Shown here: positions 1-7,894 of the stretch, piece after piece
Numbering within the stretch: the stretch's first letter is position 1
How the letters are laid out: every line of letters begins with the position of its first letter
Assembly: GCA_947498845.1 (NCBI GenBank)
Contig: CANMLX010000044.1
Span: 1-33,878 of the forward strand
Source: an uncultured Flavobacteriaceae bacterium
GTDB lineage: Bacteria; Bacteroidota; Bacteroidia; Flavobacteriales; Flavobacteriaceae
Length of the DNA: 33,878 nt
Direction of reading: 5' to 3'
Translations under genes and position numbers: made by a program
The notes under the pieces: model-generated
Seen by the model: the letters and a program-made list of their open reading frames with translations, nothing else
What the model was told of the DNA's origin: nothing
Databases searched by the model: none

Positions 1-58
1 CCTTGGATGGATGGCTTATTTAGCCAAATAAAAAATCTAAGCCCTCCTTTTATCTATT

Positions 59-83
59 CTAATGCATAAAACGGGTTTAAAGC
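59..83. repeat. Partial copy of a palindromic-element arm
   Basis: These 25 bases match the reverse complement of 10620-10644 at 23 positions (shared core CGGGTTTAAAGC preceded by GCATAAA). That segment is the left arm of the long palindrome at 10620-10802. The copy lies just upstream of the first gene, and the rest of the element is not recognisable here, so it looks like a truncated or decayed copy. The remaining bases of 1-102 show only a short hairpin (GGCT..AGCC near 13-25). Confidence 0.6.
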
Positions 84-102
84 ATTAAATTTTATCTAAA
101 CT

Positions 103-924
103 ATGAATACATTTGAGGTCTTACAAGACAAAATAGAAAAAGCAAAAGCGCTTGATTTTGGAGAACTAATAAATAAAATTTTCGATTTATTTAAAAAAAC
201 ATGGCTTAATGGATTTTTTTTACTCCTTATTACTGTAATTATCTTAACCCCAGTTTTTATAGTGTTTTATATGCCAATGTATACGTCTATAATGGAGCAA
301 ATCCAAAGTGGAGGGTATGATCCCAGTAATTTTAACGATTTGGTCAAGAAACAACAAGGAGAGTTTAAGTATATGATATTGGGTTTTACTTTTTTAGTGA
401 GTTTTATTAGCACAGCATTAACCGCAGGGTTTTATAGACTTATTAAGAATGTAGACCATGGCGAGGAAAGTAATTTTTCTATGATCTTTTATTTCTTTAA
501 AGGGAAATATCTAGGTAAAATTTTTACTATAGCAGCATTTTCTTTGATGGTGGCATTATTAGGTTTTGTATTGGAACTTTTTTTACCACAAAATATAGCT
601 GCTTTTATTAAGGTGGTTATATCACTGCCATTGATGGTCTATACTTCCTTGTTTATTGTGTTTTTAGCATTTAACCCAGATTTAGATATGTCCAGCATAT
701 TTAGCTTAAGTTTTAATTTAGGGACAAAAAAATGGTTGCTTATTTTAGGGTTGCTGCTAGTAACATATATAATAGGCGTTCTTGGTATTGTTGCATGTTT
801 TGTTGGGATTATGTTTACAATGGCTATAGTTTACCTTCCCGCTTATATAATTTACAAAGACGTTGTAGGTTTTAATACAGTGGATGATCTGGATTTAATA
901 GGAGAAAAACAAGATTATGAATAA
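103..924 (+). CDS. Polytopic membrane protein, first of two tandem paralogs
   Basis: Unknown function. The 273-residue product has a short amphipathic N-terminus (KALDFGELINKIFDLFKKTW) followed by about five to six hydrophobic segments (around residues 37-57, 90-112, 140-165, 170-190, 210-240), so it should lie in the inner membrane. The next gene encodes a clear paralog: both share KALDFG near residue 15, FKK.WL.GF before the first membrane segment, a YFFK motif mid-protein, a KKWL motif and a YLP..IYK..VGF motif near the end. The genes overlap by 8 bp (ATGAATAA), so they are co-transcribed and probably translationally coupled, which suggests a hetero-oligomeric membrane complex. General resemblance to membrane domains of the DUF975/glycerophosphodiesterase-associated type is possible but not shown. 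The ATG at 103 is the first in frame and gives the start conserved between the paralogs. Confidence 0.85.
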   Translation: MNTFEVLQDKIEKAKALDFGELINKIFDLFKKTWLNGFFLLLITVIILTPVFIVFYMPMYTSIMEQIQSGGYDPSNFNDLVKKQQGEFKYMILGFTFLVSFISTALTAGFYRLIKNVDHGEESNFSMIFYFFKGKYLGKIFTIAAFSLMVALLGFVLELFLPQNIAAFIKVVISLPLMVYTSLFIVFLAFNPDLDMSSIFSLSFNLGTKKWLLILGLLLVTYIIGVLGIVACFVGIMFTMAIVYLPAYIIYKDVVGFNTVDDLDLIGEKQDYE

Positions 925-1696
925 TATACAATCTATATTAGATAGAATTAATAATGCTAAAGCATTAGATTTTGGAACTATTTTAAGCGAAGCAATAGAG
1001 CTTTTTAAAAAAGTATGGTTAAAAGGTTTTTTAGTTATTTTATTTGTTGCTATAGCCGCAGGAGCCTTAAATATGGTCTTTGGATTAATAGGGTTAGCTC
1101 CAGACATAAGCATATTTAATAATGGTTTTAACTTAGATACGTTTCTTAACTTTTATTCTCAAAATGCTGTTTATAATATCCCTCAAACTATAATTCTTAA
1201 TACATTAACGATTTTACTTTTAGGAGCTTTCTATAAAATATGCAAAGAAGTGATGTCTGGAGAGCATGTAAAAGACGATTATTTTTATTTTTTTAAAAAA
1301 GAATACCTGTCAAAAGCATTAATACTGGGGGTTATCTATACACTAATTGCTACTATTGCTCAAGCTTTATTACTAATACCTTACATCTATGTAATGGTTC
1401 CTTTATCTTATTTTGCTGTGTTTTTTGCTTTTAACTCAGACTTGAAAGAGGTTGAAATCGTTAAATTAAGTTTTGCTTTGGGTAATAAAAAATGGCTTAT
1501 AACATTTGGAAGTTTGTTTGTTTGCGCGATTATAGGAATGTTAGGAGTAATAGGTTGTTTTGTAGGTCTTTTTTTAACGATAAGTATCGCATATTTGCCT
1601 TCATTTTTGATTTACAAAGAGATTGTTGGTTTTGAAGATCGTAGTGAAATAGATTTTATAGGCATAGGGGACGAAGCAGATACTTTTCTAAGTTAA
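917..1696 (+). CDS. Polytopic membrane protein, second of two tandem paralogs
   Basis: Unknown function. The 259-residue paralog of the preceding gene starts inside its last codons (8 bp overlap). It has the same plan: N-terminal KALDFG at residues 15-20, an amphipathic FKK stretch, about five hydrophobic segments, then YLPSFLIYKEIVGF and a short acidic tail. Divergence is high outside the motifs, so the duplication is not recent. A hairpin at 1758-1792 probably ends this two-gene unit before topA. The pair carries no enzymatic signature, so I give no function. Partners in a membrane complex or an adaptor for a neighbouring pathway are both possible. Confidence 0.85.
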   Translation: MNNIQSILDRINNAKALDFGTILSEAIELFKKVWLKGFLVILFVAIAAGALNMVFGLIGLAPDISIFNNGFNLDTFLNFYSQNAVYNIPQTIILNTLTILLLGAFYKICKEVMSGEHVKDDYFYFFKKEYLSKALILGVIYTLIATIAQALLLIPYIYVMVPLSYFAVFFAFNSDLKEVEIVKLSFALGNKKWLITFGSLFVCAIIGMLGVIGCFVGLFLTISIAYLPSFLIYKEIVGFEDRSEIDFIGIGDEADTFLS

Positions 1697-1757
1697 AAAA
1701 AGATAAAGATGTTCTGTTTTAAAAATAGCAAAGAAAAATAATTAAGAGGTAAAATTT

Positions 1758-1792
1758 AATCCTGTTTTTAGCACTAAAAAGCAGGATTTTTT
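1758..1792 (+). terminator. Rho-independent terminator
   Basis: AATCCTG pairs with CAGGATT, extended by TTTTTAG/CTAAAAA with a single bulged G, and is followed by a T run. It lies 60 bp after the second membrane-protein gene and 80 bp before topA. Confidence 0.75.
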
Positions 1793-1847
1793 GTTTAATT
1801 AATTTACAGATAATCTATAAAATAATGCAGATAAACTTTTTTTCATA

Positions 1848-1855
1848 TACATTTG
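1848..1855 (+). promoter_or_regulatory. topA -7 promoter element (TACATTTG)
   Basis: TACATTTG is an exact match to the Bacteroidota -7 consensus TAnnTTTG, 18 bp before the topA start codon. The -33 TTG is not obvious; the upstream stretch is T-rich. Together with the terminator just before it, this marks topA as the start of a new transcription unit. Confidence 0.6.
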
Positions 1856-1873
1856 TAGACTAAAAAATGATTT

Positions 1874-4381
1874 ATGGCGAAGAATTTAGTAATAGTTGAG
1901 TCACCAGCCAAGGCGAAAACTATAGAAAAATTTTTAGGAAAAGATTTTAAAGTAGAATCTAGTTTTGGTCACATTGCAGATTTGCCTTCTAAAGAATTAG
2001 GGGTAAATGTAGATGGGGATTTTAAACCTAAATACGAAGTCTCTAAAGACAAAAAAGAGATTGTAAAAAAGCTTAAAAATCTAGCTAAAAATGCAGAATT
2101 AATATGGCTCGCTAGTGATGAGGATCGTGAGGGAGAGGCTATAGCATGGCATTTGGCAGAAACGCTAAAACTAGATAAAGCTAAAACAAGACGTATTGTT
2201 TTTCATGAAATTACTAAATCGGCCATAAAAAAAGCCATAGAGAACCCAAGGGGTATAGATTACGATTTAGTAGATGCGCAACAAGCACGTCGTGTGTTAG
2301 ATAGAATAGTAGGTTACGAATTATCTCCAGTACTTTGGAGAAAAGTAAAAGGAGGCTTGTCTGCAGGTCGGGTACAGTCTGTATCTGTACGATTAATCGT
2401 TGAAAAAGAGCGAGAAATTCAAAAATTTAACCCTGTAGCCTCTTTTAGAATTGATGCAGAGTTTTCAAATGAAGATGGACAAACCTTTAAAGCAAAATTA
2501 CCAAAGCAGTTTTCAACAAAAGAAGAAGCCTATCAATTTTTAGAGAAAAATGCAGCAGCAGATTTTAAGGTAGCAGATTTACAAAAGAAGCCAGCCAAAA
2601 AATCACCAGCAGCACCATTTACAACATCAACATTACAACAGGAAGCATCACGTAAGTTATACTTCTCGGTAAGTAAAACGATGACGATGGCGCAACGCCT
2701 ATACGAAGCAGGTTTAATAACTTACATGAGAACAGATAGTGTTAACTTATCTGATGAGGCAAGACAAGGTGCAGAAACAGAAATAAACAATGCTTACGGG
2801 GAAAGCTACAGTAAGCCAAGAAATTATAAAGGAAAGTCTAAAGGTGCTCAAGAAGCACATGAGGCGATAAGACCTACAGATTTTTCAAGGCATTCTGTAG
2901 ATATCGATAGAGATCAAGCCAGATTGTATGATTTAATTTGGAAACGGGCTATAGCATCACAAATGAGTGATGCGCAGTTAGAGCGTACCAATGTGAAAAT
3001 AGATGCATCAACACATAGCGAAACATTTTCAGCCAATGGAGAAGTTATCAAGTTTGATGGATTTTTAAAAGTGTATTTAGAAGGGACAGATGATGAGCAT
3101 GCAGAACAAGATGGCATGCTACCGGCATTAAAAGTAAATGACACCTTATTAAATAGCTTTATTTCTGCTACCGAACGTTATACAAGACCACCAGCGCGAT
3201 TTACAGAAGCATCTTTAGTTAAAAAATTAGAAGAGCTAGGTATTGGACGTCCGTCTACTTACGCGCCAACAATTTCTACAATTCAAAATAGAAACTATGT
3301 AGAAAAAGGCACTGTTGAAGGTGTAGAGCGTAAGTATGCACAGTTAAAACTTCAAAACGGAAAGGTATCTGATACAGAACTGTCTGAGAAAGTAGGGTCA
3401 GATAAAGGGAAGTTAGTACCAACGGATATAGGAATGATCGTAACAGATTTTTTAGTAAATCATTTCGAGACTATATTAGATTATAACTTTACTGCAAAAG
3501 TAGAAGAGGATTTTGATGAAATCGCCGAAGGGAAAGAAGATTGGACTAAAATGATGCAGTCGTTTTATAAAGACTTTCACCCAGTAGTAGAAGATGTAAA
3601 AGAAAATGCCGAAAGAGAATCTGGAGAACGTATTCTGGGAACAGATCCTGAAACGGGAAGACAGGTGAGTGTGCGCTTAGGTAAGTTTGGACCAATGGTA
3701 CAAGTAGGGACAGTAGATGATGAAGAAAAACCACAGTTTGCCAGTTTAAGTCCAGACCAACAACTAAACACCATTACTTACGAGGAGGCGATGGATTTAT
3801 TTCAATTACCAAAAAATTTAGGTAATTACGAAGATGAAGAAGTTGTTGTAAATAATGGGCGTTTTGGGCCTTATGTTAAATTTGGTAAAGCTTATGTGTC
3901 TTTACCAAAAGGTACAGACCCATTAAGTGTAGAGTTAGATGATGCTATTGTTTTAATAAAAGAAAAACAAAAAGCAGATGCACCCATATATATGTATCAA
4001 GATTTGCCAGTACAAAAAGGTAAAGGGCGTTTTGGACCATATATAAAATGGAACAATATGTTTATTAACGTGAACAAAAAATACGATTGGGATAACCTAT
4101 CAGATAACGATATTGTTACTTTAATCGAAGAAAAAATTCAAAAGGAAAAAGATAAGTTAATTCACCACTGGGAAGAAGAAGGTATTCGCGTAGAAAAAGC
4201 AAGATGGGGAAGGCATAATGTTATAAAAGGTAAAATTAAAGTAGAGTTACCAAAAACTGTAGATGTAACCGATATGACTTTAGAAGAAGCCAAAGCCCAT
4301 ATAGAAACCAAAGCGCCAAAAAAGCGAGCTACTACAAAAAAGAAAGCACCTGCGAAGAAAAAGACAACGGCAAAAAAATAA
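1874..4381 (+). CDS. topA: DNA topoisomerase I (type IA)
   Basis: Relaxes negative supercoils by passing one strand through a transient 5'-phosphotyrosyl break. The 835-residue protein shows the TOPRIM domain at the N-terminus (VIVESPAKAKTIEKFLG at residues 6-22 and the acidic SDEDREGEAIAWH motif near residue 78), the type IA core, and the active-site tyrosine Y284 in ITYMRTDS. The GRVQS and RPST motifs are present. The C-terminal third carries no tetracysteine zinc fingers but at least three FGP-containing repeats (FGPMVQVG, FGPYVKFG, FGPYIKWN) of the TopA C-terminal repeat type, and ends in a lysine/alanine-rich tail, as is usual in Bacteroidota. The next gene begins 13 bp downstream, so topA probably heads an operon with the arginase-fold protein and perhaps gldKLMN. 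Confidence 0.97.
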   Translation: MAKNLVIVESPAKAKTIEKFLGKDFKVESSFGHIADLPSKELGVNVDGDFKPKYEVSKDKKEIVKKLKNLAKNAELIWLASDEDREGEAIAWHLAETLKLDKAKTRRIVFHEITKSAIKKAIENPRGIDYDLVDAQQARRVLDRIVGYELSPVLWRKVKGGLSAGRVQSVSVRLIVEKEREIQKFNPVASFRIDAEFSNEDGQTFKAKLPKQFSTKEEAYQFLEKNAAADFKVADLQKKPAKKSPAAPFTTSTLQQEASRKLYFSVSKTMTMAQRLYEAGLITYMRTDSVNLSDEARQGAETEINNAYGESYSKPRNYKGKSKGAQEAHEAIRPTDFSRHSVDIDRDQARLYDLIWKRAIASQMSDAQLERTNVKIDASTHSETFSANGEVIKFDGFLKVYLEGTDDEHAEQDGMLPALKVNDTLLNSFISATERYTRPPARFTEASLVKKLEELGIGRPSTYAPTISTIQNRNYVEKGTVEGVERKYAQLKLQNGKVSDTELSEKVGSDKGKLVPTDIGMIVTDFLVNHFETILDYNFTAKVEEDFDEIAEGKEDWTKMMQSFYKDFHPVVEDVKENAERESGERILGTDPETGRQVSVRLGKFGPMVQVGTVDDEEKPQFASLSPDQQLNTITYEEAMDLFQLPKNLGNYEDEEVVVNNGRFGPYVKFGKAYVSLPKGTDPLSVELDDAIVLIKEKQKADAPIYMYQDLPVQKGKGRFGPYIKWNNMFINVNKKYDWDNLSDNDIVTLIEEKIQKEKDKLIHHWEEEGIRVEKARWGRHNVIKGKIKVELPKTVDVTDMTLEEAKAHIETKAPKKRATTKKKAPAKKKTTAKK

Positions 4382-4394
4382 TAGTTAGTATTAT

Positions 4395-5561
4395 ATGAAT
4401 TTCAATTTTCTTTCACCAGTATCAGATACCATTTTAGCTCATAACGAGTTGTTATCTATGCAGACCTTAGGAAGAAAGCTTCGTATACATTCTAAACAAC
4501 AAGGGATTCCAGATCTGGATGGTATAAGTATTGCCATTTTAGGTGTTTTAGAAAATAGAAACGATGTAGACTATATTGGAGAAACATTTCAGTTAGACGA
4601 AATAAGAAAATCATTATACGCACTATATCCTGGAAGTTGGTCTACTACAATAGCAGATTTAGGAGATATAAATAGAGGTGAGAGTGTAGAGGATACCTAT
4701 TTTGCTCTAAAAGAAATAATTGAAATATTAGTTAAAAAAAATATTATTCCTATCCTTTTAGGAGGAAGCCAAGATCTTACTTATGCTAACTATAGAGCCT
4801 ATGATGCTTTAATGCCTATGGTTAATCTTGTGAATGTAGATTGTAAATTCGATTTAGGAGATTCGGCAAAACCTATCAAGAATAACAGTTTTGTAGGTAA
4901 AATTATTTTAGATGAACCCTATAATCTCTTTAATTACTCCAATATAGGATATCAAACCTACTTTAACGCTCAAGAGGAAATAGATTTAATGGAGCGTTTA
5001 TATTTTGAATCCTATAGATTAGGAAAAATTAATAACGATATTACAGTTGTAGAGCCAGTTTTAAGAGATGCGAATATTGTTAGCATAGACTTAAGTGTAG
5101 TAAAAGGAGCCGAGGTAAGTTTAAAACAAAAATTTTCTCCTAATGGACTCGATGGAAAAGAAATTTGTGCTATTTCAAGATATGCGGGTATAAGTAACAA
5201 AGTAAGCTCATTTGGGATATACGAATATAAACCTTCCCAAGACGACAAAATTACTTCTATGCTAGTAGCACAAATAATATGGTATTTTGTAGAGGGTGTT
5301 AATTGTCGTGTAAAAGACGATGATTTTACAAATGAAAAAAACTATCAAAAGTTTTTTACGCTTTTAGAGTCTCAAGAATTAGTATTCTATAAAAGTAATA
5401 AAACGGGACGATGGTGGGTAGAGATTCCTTTTTTAGCAAATGTTAATAATAAATTAAAAAGACACACGTTATTACCATGCACACATCAAGATTACCTAGA
5501 TGCATGTAATAATAGCGTTCCAGACAGGTGGTATAAGGCTTTCCAGAAGAATTCAGTGTAG
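4395..5561 (+). CDS. Arginase/formimidoylglutamase-fold protein with lost metal ligands
   Basis: The 388-residue protein belongs to the ureohydrolase (arginase/agmatinase/formimidoylglutamase) fold: the order GGxx, DxxxD and SxDx motifs is kept, with the conserved stretch SPNGL...EICAISRYAG and the later S.FGIYEYKP. Family enzymes bind two Mn ions through GG(D/G)H, DAHxD and SxDxD. Here these read GGSQD (residues 123-127, His to Gln), DCKFD (149-153, His to Lys) and SIDLS (230-234, second Asp to Ser). Three of six ligands are gone, so hydrolase activity is unlikely, although automatic annotation would probably call it formimidoylglutamase. It follows topA by 13 bp and precedes gldK by 155 bp, so a role tied to gliding/secretion or regulation is possible but unproven. 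Confidence 0.85.
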   Translation: MNFNFLSPVSDTILAHNELLSMQTLGRKLRIHSKQQGIPDLDGISIAILGVLENRNDVDYIGETFQLDEIRKSLYALYPGSWSTTIADLGDINRGESVEDTYFALKEIIEILVKKNIIPILLGGSQDLTYANYRAYDALMPMVNLVNVDCKFDLGDSAKPIKNNSFVGKIILDEPYNLFNYSNIGYQTYFNAQEEIDLMERLYFESYRLGKINNDITVVEPVLRDANIVSIDLSVVKGAEVSLKQKFSPNGLDGKEICAISRYAGISNKVSSFGIYEYKPSQDDKITSMLVAQIIWYFVEGVNCRVKDDDFTNEKNYQKFFTLLESQELVFYKSNKTGRWWVEIPFLANVNNKLKRHTLLPCTHQDYLDACNNSVPDRWYKAFQKNSV

Positions 5562-5586
5562 TCTAAAGTAAGTCTTTTCTTTCTGT

Positions 5587-5631
5587 TTTATCGTTAAAAT
5601 GATAATTTTTTACGATAAAGTGTTATTTTTT
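5587..5631 (+). terminator. Hairpin with T run after the ureohydrolase-like gene
   Basis: TTTATCGT (5587-5594) and ACGATAAA (5612-5619) form a perfect 8-bp stem with a 17-base loop, and a T run follows at 5625-5631. It is AT-rich, so termination may be partial. It could separate topA expression from gldKLMN or act as an operator. Confidence 0.45.
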
Positions 5632-5642
5632 TAGGTAAAAAG

Positions 5643-5673
5643 TTGTTTTTTTAAAAATATATAAATAAGTTTA
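5643..5673 (+). promoter_or_regulatory. Candidate gldK operon promoter
   Basis: TTG at 5643-5645 (-33) and TAAGTTTA at 5666-5673 (-7, one mismatch to TAnnTTTG) are 20 bp apart, inside the accepted Bacteroidota spacing. They lie 44 bp before the gldK start and after the hairpin at 5587-5631. Confidence 0.4.
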
Positions 5674-5716
5674 CGCTCTCAAAAATGAAGCTTAAATAAT
5701 TAACCTCGAGTTTTCT

Positions 5717-7096
5717 ATGAATATGAAGAAGTTTATTTTATTAACCGCAGTATTAACTTTACTTGCTAGTTGTGGCTCTCAAGATAGGGGCGAGCTAGTT
5801 GGAGTTAAAGGAAAAAAGTGGCATCCTGAAAAGCCATATGGAATGGCATTAGTTCCAGGAGGAGCTTTTATAATGGGTAAAGCAGACGATGATCTTGCAG
5901 GTGTGAACGATGCACCAGGAAAAACAGTTACAGTAAGAGCATTTTACATGGATGCTACAGAAATCACTAACAGTGAGTACCGCCAGTTTGTAAATTGGGT
6001 TAGAGATTCTACTGTAAGGATGAAATTAGCAATTTTGGCAGATGAAGTTGGTAAAACTCCAGAAGATGGAGGCATTGGCGAGTATGCATTTAAAGATGCA
6101 GATACAGCTAATATGTCTGTTTACGAAAAATACATGTTCGAAAATTACACAGGTCTTGGTCCTACAGGATATGAAGGTAGAAAATTAAATCACGATGTGG
6201 ATATAGTTTTTGATACAGAAGATTATCCAGACGAGTACTATACAGAGGTGATGGATACCATGTATTTGCCATTAGAAGAATCTTATAATGGGCAACGTAC
6301 TTGGGATGTAAAGAAATTTAAATTTCAGTATGCGTACATGGATATTAAAGAAGCAGCAAGAAATAGAGGTATACAACGTAAAGACGCGATTATAAAAGAA
6401 GAAGTCGAAATCTATCCAGATACAACAGTATGGATTCGAGATTTTGCATACTCCTATAATGAGCCAATGCATAACGATTACTTCTGGCATGAAGCATATG
6501 GAGAGTATCCTGTTGTGGGTGTAACCTGGAAACAAGCAAAAGCGTTTTGTGAGTGGCGTACACTTAACAAAAACGCATACCAAAAATCAAGAAAAGGATC
6601 TGCTATGGTAAATAGATTTAGATTACCATCTGAAGCAGAATGGGAATATGCTGCAAGAGGAGGATTACAAGCAGCAACATATCCTTGGGGAGGCCCTTAC
6701 ACTAAAAATGATAGAGGTTGTTTTATGGCAAACTTTAAACCAGTACGTGGTGACTATGCTGCAGATCAAGCATTATATACAGTAGAAGCAAAATCTTATG
6801 AGCCAAACGATTATAATTTATTTAATATGGCTGGTAATGTTGCCGAATGGGTAAATGCTTCATACGATGCATCATCATACGAGTACTTATCAACAATTAA
6901 CCCAAGTGTAACAGACGAAGAGAACCAAAGAAAGGTTATTCGCGGAGGATCTTGGAAAGATGTTGCTTACTTCCTGCAGGTAAGTTCAAGAGATTATGAG
7001 TATGCAGATTCATCAAGAAGTTATATTGGTTTTAGAACTGTTCAAGATTACATGGGGACAAACGTAACGAGCAATTCTGGAAGTAAAAAACCTTGA
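5717..7096 (+). CDS. gldK: Gliding motility lipoprotein GldK (T9SS)
   Basis: Outer-membrane-associated lipoprotein of the type IX secretion/gliding machinery; in characterised systems GldK(PorK) forms a periplasmic ring with GldN(PorN). The product is 459 residues. It has a lipoprotein signal peptide ending in the lipobox LLASC (lipidated Cys19), then a formylglycine-generating-enzyme/sulfatase-modifying-factor type domain: GMALVPGGAFIMG near residue 42, YPVVGVTWKQAKAFCEWR, RLPSEAEWEYAARGG, YPWGG and the C-terminal NVAEWV...VIRGGSW...GFR motifs. In GldK the fold is structural rather than catalytic. A long insertion (about residues 115-250) separates the halves, as is usual for GldK. Two start codons lie two residues apart (5717 and 5723); either keeps the signal peptide. 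It is first of the gldKLMN series. Confidence 0.97.
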   Translation: MNMKKFILLTAVLTLLASCGSQDRGELVGVKGKKWHPEKPYGMALVPGGAFIMGKADDDLAGVNDAPGKTVTVRAFYMDATEITNSEYRQFVNWVRDSTVRMKLAILADEVGKTPEDGGIGEYAFKDADTANMSVYEKYMFENYTGLGPTGYEGRKLNHDVDIVFDTEDYPDEYYTEVMDTMYLPLEESYNGQRTWDVKKFKFQYAYMDIKEAARNRGIQRKDAIIKEEVEIYPDTTVWIRDFAYSYNEPMHNDYFWHEAYGEYPVVGVTWKQAKAFCEWRTLNKNAYQKSRKGSAMVNRFRLPSEAEWEYAARGGLQAATYPWGGPYTKNDRGCFMANFKPVRGDYAADQALYTVEAKSYEPNDYNLFNMAGNVAEWVNASYDASSYEYLSTINPSVTDEENQRKVIRGGSWKDVAYFLQVSSRDYEYADSSRSYIGFRTVQDYMGTNVTSNSGSKKP

Positions 7097-7204
7097 TGAT
7101 ATAAACTAAACTAAACGATCAATATATTTTAATCAAATCAATAAATAATAAATATTAATTAACCTACATAAGTGGTACACACTTAGATTTAAAAATCAGA
7201 AATT

Positions 7205-7852
7205 ATGGCACAGTCAAAAGCAAGTAAAAGATTCATGAATATGGCTTACGGATTAGGAGCAGCAATCGTAATCGTTGGAGCATTATTCAAAATTATCCAT
7301 TTCGAAATTGGCCCATTAACAGGTAACGTTATGTTAACTATAGGTCTAGTAACAGAAGCAATTATATTTGCGATTTCGGCATTCGAACCTGTTGACGAAG
7401 AATTGGATTGGTCTTTAGTATATCCAGAATTAGCAGGAGGAAGCTCATCTTCTAAAAAGAAAGAAAAGAAAGAAGAAACTCCAAAAGGTATATTATCTCA
7501 AAAACTAGATGAGTTGTTAAAAGAAGCTAAAATAGACGGAGAGTTAATGGCAAGCTTAGGCGACAGCATCAAGAATTTTGAAGGTGCAGCAAAAAGCATT
7601 TCTCCAACTGTAGATTCTATTCAAGCAACAAAAAAATATGGTGAAGAATTATCTTTAGCAGCAGCGCAAATGGAATCATTAAACAGCTTATATAAAGTAC
7701 AGTTAGAAAGCGTTAATAAGCAAGCATCAATTAACCAGGAGTCTGTTGAAAATGCAGCGAAGTTAAAAGAACAAATGGAATCTTTAGCGTCTAACTTATC
7801 ATCGTTAAACGGTGTATATGGTGGCATGTTAACTGCAATGAACAAAAAATAA
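7205..7852 (+). CDS. gldL: Gliding motility inner-membrane motor protein GldL (T9SS)
   Basis: Inner-membrane component of the proton-driven GldLM motor that powers type IX secretion and gliding. The 215-residue protein has two transmembrane helices (about residues 14-31 and 40-60) followed by a charged Lys/Glu linker and a coiled-coil-rich cytoplasmic tail (about 90-215). Lys29, Glu51 and Glu61 sit where the functionally important charged residues of characterised GldL lie (K27, E49 and E59 in F. johnsoniae, from memory), so the motor appears intact. The gene lies 108 bp after gldK and 42 bp before gldM. A weak 6-bp hairpin (7169-7185) sits in the gldK-gldL spacer. Confidence 0.96.
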   Translation: MAQSKASKRFMNMAYGLGAAIVIVGALFKIIHFEIGPLTGNVMLTIGLVTEAIIFAISAFEPVDEELDWSLVYPELAGGSSSSKKKEKKEETPKGILSQKLDELLKEAKIDGELMASLGDSIKNFEGAAKSISPTVDSIQATKKYGEELSLAAAQMESLNSLYKVQLESVNKQASINQESVENAAKLKEQMESLASNLSSLNGVYGGMLTAMNKK

Positions 7853-7894
7853 TTAGGGGTTACCCAAATAATAACCATTAAAACCTAATTAAAC

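Noticed and set aside
7169..7185. TAAGTG/CACTTA hairpin before gldL as a regulatory element
   Set aside because: Six-base stem in AT-rich sequence, easily due to chance.
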